Source: Chiua virens
Taxonomy: Eukaryota; Basidiomycota; Agaricomycetes; Boletales; Boletaceae
Length of the DNA stretch: 64,000 nt
NCBI GenBank assembly: GCA_019787685.1
Contig: JAHNUO010000001.1
Span: 1,364,001-1,428,000 of the forward strand
Direction: 5' to 3'
Positions within the stretch are counted from its first letter, which is position 1; the number at the start of each line of letters is the position of its first letter. A model generated the notes under the pieces. That model was given only the letters and a program-made list of their open reading frames with translations. It did no database searches and had not been told where the DNA came from. The translations under genes were made by a program, and so were the position numbers. This document shows positions 25,495 to 38,839 of this stretch, piece after piece.

Positions 25495-26116
25495 ATGGTT
25501 GGTTTGATTACCCTTTGTAGTTGCTTGATATCGACGATTGTGATGTGTGTGGATCCAGATAACCGATTATCGATTTTGATTACGCTTAGATATGATCTGG
25601 TTATTATCTCGACTGAGGAAATATCTCCGCTCAAATTTTGTTAGCTTCGTTGGCTTATTAAGTCTTGTATAATTTCAAACTCAGCTGCGACGCTTCGAGG
25701 TAACATCATTTTTGACATCATCGAAAGAGGGCCTACACTGGCAGTACTCGGAACAACACTCACTTCGAGAAGTTGTAATGCTATCGTTCGAAATCAACAA
25801 GTTGCGGGTCTGCCTTCAGAAGGCCATGCAGTTCTTTAATTTCCGCCTAAATGCCATCAGCAGCATCGTATCCATGTGCTCCCGAGTCAGCCGGGTTCGA
25901 ATAGCTACTCGGCTGGCGAGGTCAATTTCACTCCGGCCTGTCCGGTTACCGCGACCGGTGAGGTATGGGTTTTATTACTGTTCTGACCCAGAACCCCACC
26001 GATCACGCCGTGGCGTGGACAAATTTATTCATGGACTCGTTGTATAAGTAACAGCTGACTCGCGAGCGAACTCTTGCTCAAAAGGGTTATTCGCCAACTA
26101 TGTCTCCCAGGCGCGT
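25495..26116. other. Intergenic region LAA1 / MFS, no supported gene
   Basis: 622 bp. One plus-strand frame (about 25712-26047) is basic and featureless and is not supported as a gene. A ggttcgaatag stretch at about 25890 resembles a tRNA T-loop box, but no cloverleaf forms around it. Confidence 0.45.
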
Positions 26117-28221
26117 ATGCCTCGTCTGTTTAGATCAAGGCTCTCAATGCTGAATACTCTCAGGCAGGAGACGCTTGAACAAAACGAACAAAGACAAAGC
26201 AATAGCCTGGACATTGAGCATGCACCCGTTCCCGACGATCCTAGGGCTTGGTCCACTGCTCGCAAGGTGCGTCTGGCTTTCCGCCCGACTTGACTCGATG
26301 TCCTTGACCAAAAGGCATACTAGACACTCACGCTGGCAATTGTTTCCTCGGCATCGATGGTTGCTGGGATCGCAACCACTGGCCAAAATCGTGCGTGTTT
26401 ATATATATATATATATTTCTCGCCATTTCTATCAAAAGGCTGACTCATGCGCGCGCGCTACCTAGCGGCGAACGCGCAGATTGAACAGGTTCTATCCGCT
26501 TCAAGTTCGGATATTAGTTGGAGTATGTCTATATTTGTCCTCGTTCAAGGACTCTTTCCCCTGGTCTGGAGTGCTATCAGCGAGGTTAAGGGACGCAAGG
26601 TTTGTCGTTCGTACATCGAGTAGATCATCGTCCTGATGTCCATGAAATACAGGTCGTTTATGTATCCTCGATGTCATTATTTATTATTGGCTCGGCCATT
26701 GTAGCTACGTCAAACTCCATCGGCCTCTTCATAGGCATGCGAGCTTTACAAGCTGTGGGGTGTGTTCACACCGATTTGTTAGTCTTGTATATCTTGTTGA
26801 TTCAGTTTGGTGTCCAGGTCGAGTGCGGTTATGGCTATCGCTGCTGCCACCCTTGCTGATATTTATGAGCCTCACGAACGAGGTACCAAGATGGGGATAT
26901 ATTATGCGGCACCGCTTCTCGGCACCTCTGCGGGCCCATTTCTTGGTGGAATTTTCGCACAAGCATTTGGCTGGCGAGCGGTGTTCTGGTTTGCACTCAT
27001 TGCCGGAGGTGTCGTGTTGGTCTCCTTGGTCATATTCTTCAAGGACAGCTTCCGGAAGGAGAGGAGTCTGTTGTATCAGAATATCCTTCGTGCGAGATTA
27101 GAGCACCATCCGTCTACGATCGGTCCAAAACGGAGTGATACTGCGGAATCTTCCACAGATTACTCCCAGTCTCACCTAAGTTCCGTCGGAGAAAACTGCA
27201 GAAGGGCTAGAAGACGGGACAACTGCTTTGCAGATCAACGATATGGCACCATCGTGTAGGGATGTCAACCCCTTCCCACCCAGCTTTCTAGTTTTGAAGC
27301 GATGGAACAACAATGCTATTCTTCTCGCCTCAGGTCGGCTTTCTTGGTAGCTTTTTTGATCCCCTTGGGAAACTGACTTTTTGATGAAATATGTCAGGCT
27401 TGATATTTGGTTTCACGTACAGTCTTACATATACCTGCGCAAGAACATTGTCAATTGAGTATGGCTATGATGCGCTGTATACTGGCCTCGTCCTGCTTGC
27501 TTACGGAATGGGTGAGTCATTTCTTCAAGCACATTGCAATGCTTCATATGTCATGGATCACAGGGAGTATATGTGGCAGCATCCTTGGTGGACTTTGTTC
27601 TGATAGGATGTTGACAAGGCTCAAATGTCAGCACGGAGGAAATATGCATGCAGAGGTGGGGTACTTACGTCTTCATACCGTGTCTTAGGCTTACCCGAAC
27701 AGTAGATGCGTCTCCAGAGTACACTGCCAGCCATGCCCTGGCTTCTCCTGTCGTGCATCGGTTATGCATGGACTTGCCAAACTCATCAACCGATCGCCTG
27801 CGATTTGTGTCATGTTGTTTATTGCGGGATCGTCTGCGACGTTGGTCTCCCTCTTTTCGGATGCCTATGAACCACTGAATCACGTTCTACTGACAGGTGG
27901 ATATACACGAGTACTCTCGCATATATTGTCGACGCCAACACAGGGCGCTCGTCGACTGTTGTTGCCATGAATAGTGTATATAGAGGAACACTTGCATTCG
28001 TCGCTGCTGAGATTGCTATTCCTCTCCAGGTGTGTCGTTCTCGGTTGCGGCACGAACATATCTGCTCAACATTTTTACAGGATAGCATCGGAGACGGTGG
28101 ACTGTACACTTTCTGGGCTGGCTTGATGCTCATCATGGAAGTACTCGTACTGTTGACTCTCAAATTTGGGAAGAAATGGCGGGAGAGATCAGAAAAGATC
28201 GAAAAGAGGAATGATCCTTGA
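26117..28221 (+). CDS. MFS transporter, DHA1-type (possible frameshift)
   Basis: Major facilitator proton antiporter of the 12-helix drug/multidrug group, plasma-membrane by family; substrate unknown. Visible motifs: DDPRAWSTARK just before helix 1, LVQGLFPLVWSAISEVKGRK (motif A region, helices 2-3), LFIGMRALQAVGSSA (helix 4), ATLADIYEPHERGTKMGIYYAAPLLG (motif C region) and FGWRAVFWFALIAGG; then the hydrophilic loop, and in the second half TYTCARTLSIEYGYDALYTGLVLL, GSILGGLCSDRMLTRL, RLQSTLPAMPWLLLS and STLAYIVDANTGRSSTVVAMNS. An intron at about 27140-27196 brings the loop back in frame. Around 27791-27800 the helix-11 frame moves by one base with no AG in reach for an intron, so the copy may be a pseudogene or carry a sequence error. 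An intron holds an (AT)n run at 26400-26417. Stop TGA 28219-28221. Confidence 0.82.
26399..26417. repeat. (TA)n microsatellite inside an MFS intron
   Basis: About 18 bases of perfect alternating T/A directly after the exon encoding helix 1 of the MFS gene. Simple repeat; no coding role. Confidence 0.8.
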
Positions 28222-28504
28222 CAAAACATCGATTTGTAGAGTGTGAACCGACTCTTCTATTATCATGGATGTAAATTATTGAGTATTGTAATTGTCATAG
28301 GCAACGGCGATGCAGAGGATCTGTTTTCGATATCAGGACGGTTAGATAGAAAAAAAACAGTGTGCACAACTCCTTTGGACTTGGATCAAAATAACGCGGG
28401 TGCAACTTATAATATCAGAAATCTGAAAAGTGCGATACTTGTCAAAGCAGACTTGATGAAAAGGTTCGTTGGAAATAGCAGACGACATTTACAATAGTCA
28501 CGTA

Positions 28505-30119
28505 TTAATACAAATATAAATAATCTAATATTGTGGGGGAACGCAAACCTTTGATCTCTTTGATCTGTCCATAGACCTCTTCCCATATGGACTGACGACT
28601 GTGGCGGAAAGCTACGCTAATTAGTGATGGAAAATGCTCGAGTAGGAATCGCACGACTCCTGCTACAGCTGACCGTTCAATAAGCGAATCCGAGACCTCC
28701 AACACATTGATAGCCATGTTAGATACCCCTGATTCATCATCAGTCAACGATGGGATTGTCCTCGCGTCGATGTGCAGTCCAAGATGGAACAACTTCGGGC
28801 ATCGTGCGAGTAGATGCAACAGACCCCTCAGGTGTCGGGAAGCGGGAAGATTTCCACCCCGTGACTGCGTTTACCCTGAACGTCTCTAGGTCAGGCCATC
28901 CTTGGACCAAACGTGCAAGTTCATCGTCGTTCAAGGAAATCGAGTTTAGCAGGTCGACATCGAATGTATGAAGACTGAAGCCCAACAATGGGCTCAGAAC
29001 TTCGAAATCGACCTGCCACGCAGCGACTCTCCGGCTCCTTCGACCATACTTGTAAGCTTGAAGTCTAATCCGTCGCAAAGATCGACGACGGGAAGGCGAA
29101 TTCAGGGCAGTGAAGAATTCATGAAAAAGTTCGGGTGAGGGATCGTCCGAGAATTCAATGGAGATGTCTTCAAACGGTTGCTGGCGAGACTTCAGGTACG
29201 GAATGACGGTGGAAAGGTCCTTGACATGAAGGCCAAGAACACACAAGTTTTGGAAAAGAGGGGAATCTGGAGTGCTATAGCCAGCAAGCCTCCTCAGATC
29301 GTCTGGATGGTGATTGTCCAAGCGGACAGAGAACCTTTTGAAGTGACATGATTTAGCAAGATGGAGAAAAGTATCTTCGCTGAGGGTATGGCAAGTCAGA
29401 GCCTCCAGGTTTGGGAAGCGACGGACGGCATGAGAGACTGCAACCACCTCTGACGACGAAGAATTCTGAAGGTCATAACGAAACTCGAGTGATTTGAGGT
29501 TCGGACAGAACGTGTGGTAGGACTCGAGAAATTCAAGAAGAGAACTTTGTGTAGGTTCGGCAGCGGGAAGATATACATCAAGGTGACGAAGTGAAGGGCC
29601 AAGGAGCAAATGAATCACGACAAAATTGTCAGGGCCCCAATGGAGTTTCCAGAGATTAGGCAGTAACAGCGTAGTACCGGACCACAAAGATTGCAGAATC
29701 TTGACCGAGAGTCTGCCAAATTCCGAAACCATCAATTCCCGGACACGAGGGGGTGTAGCGTGACACAATTTTCCATTCTTCCTCGTCGAATGGACGCTAA
29801 CTCTGTTCAGTATTGCACTTGTTCTTGGTGGAAGTTACCTTACCAATGGTTCATCGTCATTCACTGTCCCACTGTCATCCGAGCCTTTGGCGCGGGAGCA
29901 TTGCAATAAGGGCTCGAGGGAGTCTAACTTATACCAAAGTTCATCGAGCGCAGGTTCCGAAAGTGAACGGCACGTTCTCGCAAGCACCCCCAGTGCTCGC
30001 CGACCGGCTCCTTGAGTGCGAATAAAAATCTTGATATCCCCTAACAAGTCCCCTGTGTTTGCCACCAGATAATCCAAGATGTAGCTGCGTATTTCGGGAA
30101 TCAACAAGGCATTGTGCAT
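28505..30119 (-). CDS. F-box/leucine-rich-repeat-like protein (possibly degenerate)
   Basis: The N-terminus MHNALLIPEIRSYILDYL followed by LGVLARTCRSLSEPALDELWYKLDSLEPLL is the F-box pattern of the large agaricomycete F-box family (presumed Skp1-Cullin-F-box ubiquitin ligase adaptors). The central exon (about 29768-28860) carries irregular leucine-rich repeats (LPNLWKLHWGPDNF, GPSLRHLDVYLPA, CPNLKSLEFRY, FPNLEALTCHTLSEDTFLHLA). The C-terminal frame (from about 28830) continues GLLHLLARCPKLFHLGLHID. Between the central and C-terminal parts (near 28830-28850) the frame changes and only a 31-nt intron would repair it cleanly, so there may be a small deletion. Start ATG at 30119, stop at 28507-28505. 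Substrate unknown. Head-to-tail behind PGM2, with 190 bp between. Confidence 0.72.
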
Positions 30120-30310
30120 GGTTTCGGGGGCGGGGTAAAGGAGAGTTTTGTCTTGCAGTGGCCAAGATTACTCTATGGTCCTCGTACTATGATCAGAACG
30201 GTGATCTTCCGATCTCGAAATATAGGTCTGGCTTGGGGAGACTTGGCGTAGAGAGCAAAGCAAGGTGCAACAAAAAATTACCTCTACAACATATAAATAT
30301 ATATAACAAT

Positions 30311-33203
30311 TCAAGGACGACCAAGATCATTCTCAGACGCTTTCATCCAGTCGTCTGCTAGATACTCCACAACGCGCAGTAAAACAGCCGACACCTGCGC
30401 TGGGTCATTGCCACAACCTTCTAAGTAGTATTTTATCTGACAATAGAATAGATTTTAGTGCGCTTTTCGTTACCCTCACTGTGAAGGAGTATACCTTGGG
30501 TTCTGTGCCGCTCGTTCTGAGGACAAAGATCAGCGAGTGCTCGTGGGGCAAACCTTATAGTCAGCACTATACCGGCATCCGAACCGGTGGATGTTGCTCT
30601 GAATTGGACCATATGTCCCGAGGACAACGGCAGCCTAGGTGCATACATTGGAGCATTCGTACTATCGTATCCGTGCCCAGCAGTCAAATCGATGACACTG
30701 GTGACAGTCAGCCCGGCTATCGAGCGGGGGTATCGCTTCACGATGGGGTGTACCTGTAAGGATAGTCAATTTCAAGGCGCGGAATGTATAGCAAAACCGA
30801 ACCATGTCCTCGAAGTTGCGAAGACCTTCAAAAATCCGGTCGACCTTAACGGGATCTGGACAAATGAAGTAACTATTCCTGGTCTACATAGCGTCAATCC
30901 AGCGCATCGAATAACGAAAGATGAACGTTTGAACCACCTCAAAATAACCGTATCTGGAGAGTTGCTGTAATCTGGCCACAAGATGAACGGATGAACATAT
31001 ACACACTTGTCGTAGAGCCCCTTTAGATAGCTTTGAACTGTCAAACCTTGATCGCGTAGTTCAGCTGCCATCTCTGCAAATATCATCTTTTCACTCTGTG
31101 AGCTGTCGTTCTCCGTTGTAGGTTTGGGCTCACGGTAGCAGCTATTCCATCCTTGTCGCGGATCTCAGAACCGAACATAAACCCAATAGCTTCCTCATAT
31201 CCAAAAGGAACCTCGTAACCAGCTCGGTTAAGATCAAGGGCGGTGTTTCCGATGAATTTAAACCCTACGTGAGGTACCTTAGACCACTATTCGGACGTTT
31301 TGATCGGGGAGACCTACCGGTTAGACAGTCCACGAACTTGAAACCCTCCTGTTTTGCCATTGCCTCGATCATTTTGGAGCTCACAGTCGAAGCTACCATT
31401 GCCAATTGATCTAAAATACATTATATTTTCCGAGCTGGTCAGGCATGCTGGAGAGGAGTAGCGTACCCAATGGCTTCCCGGATCTCTTGTATCTTGCCAG
31501 GATGCGGGTGGCAAACAAGGTTCCCAGCTGATCACCCGTGAAGGTTGTGAAATCCCCGTCTATTCTGGTTCATAGCATAACTATCCATCCATAAATCGAA
31601 ATGAAGGAGACGTACTGTCTCTCAGCAGCCGAGAATCGATCAGAATCGGGATCTTGTGCCATGACATAGTCTGCATTCGAGCGAATAGCTGTCGCGATTG
31701 CGCGGTCCTTTATGGTGTCATCAAGGAGTAGAAAGACTCTTGATATAAGCTCACCAAAGCCCCTATAACGGCTCGTTGGTAAGCTCATTGTAGCAGGGAC
31801 TTCCTACCTTTTTCTTCTGGGTTTGGAAATCGAACTGTCGGAAAGTCTGGATCGGGGATTCTTTGTTCTTCTACAGCAATATACGGTTTGAAACCAGCGC
31901 GCCTAAATGCTTCAGATGCGAATGCATCGCTAACGCCATGCATGGAGGTATTCACAAACTTGACGGGAGATTCCCCGACACAAATGCTGCACGTTGTAAA
32001 TACTCAAACGCAGTATGTCATTTGATCACGAACCTGGGATTTGCCATACCGTGGATTAGAGCAAAATAACTGTCTTTCATCTCATCCGTGGGGTCGTAAC
32101 AAAGTGAGGATGCGTAAACATCGGGTCCTTGCCTTAGCTTTGGTTCTAGATTATCCAGAATAGCTTGCGCAATACCAGTATCATGGGGTCCGATGATCTG
32201 CAGAAGCCTAAATTACACACACGATACTGATCCATAGGCCACATTACCTACCTGGACGGCATTTTCCCAATAGACCTGTGTGCATGAGTAGGAAAAGTAA
32301 AACAACGAGTTTCGCAGGAAGACTTACTTTGTAGCCATTGTCATCCTTAGAAGAGACTCAGTCGCAATTTCGCAAAACATTATAATATTATTAATACCTT
32401 TGGGTTGTGGCTCGCTTCACAGCTATTGAGTGGGGCAAGAATAAATGTAAGCCGGATAACACACCAGTAATCATCACCCCGCAAGCTGCATTCAGTCTTT
32501 TCATTGAAAAGGGGACGCTTATAAGAGCATTATACCTATTTCTTGCAGGATATGTCAAAGAAAAAGACCCACAGTGGTGTATGAACTAAATCTCTCAAAA
32601 GAAATACCTTGACATTATTAGAGAGGAACGCTGCTGCGGTGAGGCGTGCCCAATCAGCCGAATTGTGTCGATGGTCGTGACCGATCACAATACCGCGAGA
32701 AGCAGCGTTGGGGACGGTCTTTAACACATATGCACAAAGTCCCTGTTAACGACCTGAATTGAGCTACATCTACTACAATCGAGTTCGCAGGTGCTTGCCT
32801 GAGAAGCCTGAATGATGATCAAGTCATTCATTCTCGCCCACCCAGCTTCCATTCTTCCTCGAAGCCCTTGAAGTCTGGCGTTCGTAACGGCAAGAAATAC
32901 CAATTGTGGATAACTCACCCGCAGTTCCAAACTCTATGCGCGTCCTTCCGTTGATAGAATGCGTAAATCATCGATCGCAGTAAAAGTTAGATGTGACCTG
33001 ATAGCATGTAGCTGTTCCCGACAAATACCTCATCCTTTTTTCCAATTCGTTCACGTTTTGCGAATCCCATAGCGCTTGAACTTCATCTCTTGTTCGCTGA
33101 CTCTGGATTCGCTGTTGGATCAAAGCGTCAGTCAAGTAAAACCAAGGAGGCGCACCGGGTCTAGTCTGAGCCACTCCTTTACAAGTTGTTCAAGCTCCAT
33201 CAT
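30311..33203 (-). CDS. Phosphoglucomutase/phosphopentomutase PGM2-type
   Basis: Alpha-D-phosphohexomutase superfamily, PGM2 branch: interconverts ribose-1-P/ribose-5-P or glucose-1-P/glucose-6-P through a phosphoserine; cytosolic by family. Start MMELEQLVKEWLRLDP at 33203, then RTRDEVQALWDSQNVNELEKRM, IEFGTAGLRGRMEAGWARMND, RGIVIGHDHRHNSADWARLTAAAFL, the active-site loop GVMITASHNPKDDNGYK (Ser in TASHNP, split by an intron), VYWENAVQ, AAELRDQGLTVQSYLKGLYDK, YPRSIAGLTVTSVIDLT and the sugar-phosphate loop RTSGTEPKIKYYLEGCG. All these sit on a chain of about 15 small exons; stop TGA 30313-30311. One intron (donor at 32798) begins GC instead of GT. The gene lies between the F-box gene and the acyltransferase, all on the same strand. 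The plus-strand frame at 30587-30970 is an antisense shadow. Confidence 0.9.
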
Positions 33204-33502
33204 TCCCTGATCTTCGTTCGAAGTGAAATCAAACCCAGCGGTCGCTGGAGGTTCCAATGTTGAGAAGGTGAGACTTTCAATGGATCGGCGAGAAATGCCG
33301 CCTCGGACCCTTGACTCGGATGTTATCAGACATAAGTGCGTAGTACGTAATCGAACCCGGATACGGTTGCAACGTTCTGAATAAACCATCATGGTAAATC
33401 CTTTTTACATATGTACATACGTCAAGTCGTGCATAACGTTGCCCAAAGTTTCATTCATGCATGTTCCTGAAGGCCTGACTCCCAATCACACAAGCAATAC
33501 GT

Positions 33503-35173
33503 CTAATAAATTAGACACTGCCGAGTATGTCCGTTGTCAAGCATATATGGGATACCATAAGCCAGAGTTTCAAGGAGTTTTGGTTTCAGTTCTGATGTAG
33601 TTCCCATCGAGATGTCAATTGATTGGCGAGGGTACCATACACCGTCGTCTCCTTTCGTTGGATTGGACTTGAAGCATCTCAGATAGGACTTGGCCACACC
33701 ACTTGTATGGAACCGGGAGCCATCGGGGCATCCAAAGTGTGCACCATGCCAGTCGATGCTGGCATGTAAATCAGCCGGCAAACAGTCATAAATTTGCTCG
33801 CACAACTCACATTGTGTTGGAATTGACGTTGATCGAGTTGTCGAGATAACTGAAGAGGAATGATTTTCCAGCATTCGCTGTTTCGAGCATGTGCTTGTTC
33901 GCCACCGTCATCCACTTATAGACGTAATCAGGATCTCTGCACTGAATGAGCGTCTGTCGAAGGGTAGTAGCAATATTAGCCATGTCCGTCGGAATGTTAG
34001 AAAGAACCTAGTGAAATAAACAGTATTAACAATATCGGGGAGAAAGCAATGGAACTAACACACATTCAGTAATTGATTGCTTGCCTCATCCTTGGCGACG
34101 AAGGGCGCGCTTATGCAGCGATACTGAAAACCGATGAGACGACGAATGTCAGGAAATACACAAAATATAACTTACACTGCTCGTGTTTGTAACCTTTTGC
34201 ACGGGTACGCTCTTGTGATAATTTAAGACAGCTACAATATACGCGATGAGACAGTCTTGCTTCGAGAGGTAGGTCTCTTTCTGAGAAGAGAGCATCAAAC
34301 GAAGGTCGGCGAGGTCGTGATTGTCAAACCGCCATCTTAGGTGTTCAGCATCTCTGCACGATTCATAGAAGATCTCTGCGAGTTCGCTAAACACGCAACT
34401 TTTGTGCAGATGGGGCATGCGGGGCCAATATTCGGCTGACAAGGAAGGCGATGGTGTTGGGAAGTGATGTTTTCTAAAGGTTGGGGCTGGATACTTCAAA
34501 GATACACCTTGATAGAATTGGGAGAGCGCGTGCATAAAATGTGACAACGTTATGGAATCGCCTATTGACGGGATATCATATAGGCCCTGGAAAAATGCAT
34601 CGAGAAAAAGCAACAAACCAAGTGTGTGATGCCACGAGACACCAATGCATGTTTCTTTGTTGAAGAATGTCAATTTGAGACGAACAAGGGGGGCACCGCC
34701 GTTAACTAGGTTAGCACCAATCGGTTGGTTATTTAGGAATGGGGATATATCATCCTGGACGACCCAGTCGCCGCTTAGAAACGAGTTAGAATTTAAGTCG
34801 AGTTTGTAGTCGATATCCACGGGAATAGCAGTATTGGTAAGTTCAATCTAAGAGGAGTAAGAGCGGAGTCCAACTAGTTCTGGCGGGATCATCAACTCAC
34901 AGACCAATGCCCGTCATTACAACGAAGCTGCCCCGCAGCATGTGAATATAGTTGTAGGGCCTTGGAGAGAGCCTCCTCAAACCTGGCTACGTCAAGTTCT
35001 GTCGGCAGGACGTGGACGTTGTCGATCTAATTCTGACATTGAGCACTGCGAAAACCAGTGGAACGAAGGCATACGTTGTGTAGCCAGATTTCGTAGCCGG
35101 GTAAATCTACACGCGCTTGGGTTGCAAGCACTGTTGGCAATTTAGGCAATACGAAGCGTTGAATGAAAGACAT
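33503..35173 (-). CDS. HXXXD-type acyltransferase (fungal transferase family)
   Basis: Member of the BAHD-like/trichothecene-acetyltransferase family (CoA-dependent acyl transfer to a hydroxyl or amine of a small molecule). Start MSFIQRFVLPKLPTV at 35173; then ELDVARFEEALSKALQLY, NLVNGGAPLVRLKLTFF and VSWHHTLGD, in which the catalytic His and the Asp of HXXXD are brought together only after removing a 57-nt intron (34618-34562). That intron is stop-free and a multiple of three, so a naive reading shows HTLG followed by Leu and no Asp. Downstream: HFMHALSQFYQG, then the C-terminal half with DWHGAHFG and SRFHTSGVAKSYLRCF. Stop at 33505-33503. No DFGWG motif seen, as in several fungal members. 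No tailoring genes other than the mutase flank it, so pathway and substrate are open. Confidence 0.78.
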
Positions 35174-36439
35174 GACTGACCAGGTAAGTTTTGAAGTGGG
35201 TCTTTTTATCATATTCCATGTATCTTTTCGCCTATGTGGTCGTGACAGGTATTTTTCATCGACACATGGCCATCAGGGACATTAATGTTAACCTGAGGCC
35301 CTGACAACTGATAGGGTAAGTTCGGCTGGAATGATTGTGCATGTGCGATACTAGTACACTTACCGACGAAGTTACCGTTTTGCCGTGGTCAATCCGACGA
35401 TCGCATGGCATCACGCATATGTCACGACTGAAGTACTACTCATCCTCGCACTTACCCTCGACAAATTTGAGAAAGATTGCGATCGAATCAACACAGCGCC
35501 ATACGACACAAAGACAATACTATACAAATTGTTGAGGGCGCCGATCAAGAAAATGGCTTGTCTAGCCGGACGCGCCGCATCGCTGGATTGTTCGTTCCGA
35601 TCAACATGCCCTACTAGCCGACCTGAGGTAATATTGATATGTACCTGATCACCTGCCGGGCGGAAGTGTTGGAAGTTGAGTAAGTATGTACATAACCTTT
35701 AGTAAGTTACGCATCAAGAATCGGACGGAAGAATTGACCCTGTTACAGTCACGTTAGCGGCTCTAATGGTACATTACTTACCTAGTACTTACAGAGATAC
35801 GCCTTGAAGCCGTCCTGACTACTGCTATCACGCTTACCCATTTTCGCGCCCAGAGATGAAAGAGATAAAAAATATCGAACGAGTCCAGGAGTAGAACTGA
35901 ATCCGACTGATGACTTTCCGCAGGCTAAATTCCAGCAAAATAGAATTAATTTGACTTAATTTTAACCCGAAAGGAAGGTGAGCCGAGATGCCGTAGCTAA
36001 GCGAAACGTATTTGAAATTCTGCCTAGTAGCGAACAGGCACTCAGTGACATTCGTTTTACCTGAGCTCACACTAGCAACGGTCCACATGGCTTTTGCAAG
36101 GGCCGCCGGGCATGATCATATGCAGCATTTCGTACGCTTCAAGGTCCTCGCTGTTCCCGGTTTCTCACTCGGTAGGAAAAAGTATGCATAGTTTTCACTC
36201 GATCTGGCAGCGGGGCATAATCTTGCCCATCGTAGAGTTTAGGTAATGCAACACTACTCATACTAGTACCCGAAGTGCGCCAGCTTCATCCAGCATCTAA
36301 TGATCGTCGTCCTGGGCGTGGATCGCCAAGTGTATTTGTATCAGAGCGGGGGGTGACTCCTTCATGCCATTGCTGTGAAAAGCCCGATGCTGAGCGCTGA
36401 GGATGTATCCAAAGATGTCCACATCAAAAACCATCGTAG
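35174..36439. other. Intergenic region, no supported gene
   Basis: 1.27 kb between the acyltransferase start and the Harbinger-like remnant. Frames of up to 87 codons exist but show no motif or exon chain. Part of it must be the acyltransferase promoter. Confidence 0.45.
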
Positions 36440-36676
36440 TTACGAAAGCTCTGTCATTTGACTGTCATAAAGCCTTTGCCATGGAGTGTCTCCACGAGGA
36501 TCGGGAAGGAGCTGGGATCGGGAAAGATAGAGGCGTCGCTGATTGCGTGCCTCGATCCGGGACTGTCGTGCCATCTCTGTGCCTGCTATAATGGCGGCAG
36601 CGATTCTAAGCACATTCTCGTACTCCTCATCTGCCATTTCTTCGTTAACTCTGGTGAAATCGAGGACGTTATCCAT
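36440..36676 (-). mobile_element. Fragment resembling the N-terminus of a PIF/Harbinger (DDE_Tnp_4) transposase gene
   Basis: A short frame (MDNVLDFTRVNEEM then a helical acidic stretch) ends with RRLYLSRSQLLPDPRGDTPWQRLYDSQ. In agaricomycetes the pattern of an aromatic/Leu-rich stretch, LLPNPR, xTPWQRLY and then a catalytic DDE domain is what I associate with Harbinger-type nuclease/transposase genes. Here only this first part is present: a stop follows and no DDE domain or terminal inverted repeat is visible nearby. I read it as a truncated element or domesticated fragment; the family link is from memory of the pattern, not a search. Confidence 0.4.
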
Positions 36677-36841
36677 ATCGCAGCTTGCGCGTGTCGATAA
36701 GGTGGACAAAATAATGCAGAATACTTTAATCCCTCAGCCTGCGGTAGTTCGAACGAATAGATTAACAGATTATTCGTAGTTTCTAAGGATTTTCAAGCTT
36801 TGTTTTTGTCAGCTGAAAGTCGTTAGTCATCTACTATCCTA

Positions 36842-38691
<1,850 letters not shown>

Positions 38692-38839
38692 CGTGGAGGA
38701 CGAGGACTAAGTGTGGTACTGACGTTAGGACGAGGACGCGTCATTGGGGTCTACGCGTTTCGGTTATTCCCGAGAATTCACATTCCGCTTTTGGATACTC
38801 GCGAGCACGCCCTCGTTCTGCGCATCACTGCTTGCGACG
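38692..38839. promoter_or_regulatory. Compact bidirectional promoter RPT1 / VMA1 with two ACGCGT boxes and a CCAAT box
   Basis: Only 148 bp separate the two ATGs. The interval holds ACGCGT at 38736-38741 and again at 38753-38758, the core of the MluI cell-cycle box bound by MBF in ascomycete yeasts. Between them is attgg at 38743-38747, i.e. CCAAT on the minus strand. No proteasome PACE element (GGTGGCAAA) is present. The motif matches are direct; binding is inference. Confidence 0.55.

Noticed and set aside
25885..25915. ggttcgaatag stretch resembling a tRNA B-box
   Set aside because: No acceptor, D or anticodon arms can be drawn around it; flanking repeats do not pair as a cloverleaf.
26399..26417. 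(TA)n run as a possible origin or element end
   Set aside because: It lies in an intron of the MFS gene and is a plain microsatellite.
27143..27200. Frame change in the MFS central loop
   Set aside because: A 57-nt intron starting gtgata and ending gtcggag joins the frames in phase.
30587..30970. Plus-strand ORF of 127 codons
   Set aside because: It is antisense to the C-terminal exons of PGM2 (YPRSIAGLTVTSVIDLT), which is clearly the real coding strand.
33341..33365. Minus-strand gggttcgattac, tRNA-like box
   Set aside because: No matching A-box or stems; lies just upstream of PGM2 without tRNA structure.
34600..34640. Acyltransferase apparently lacking the Asp of HXXXD
   Set aside because: Removing the 57-nt GT-AG intron brings GD next to HHTL, so the motif is intact.
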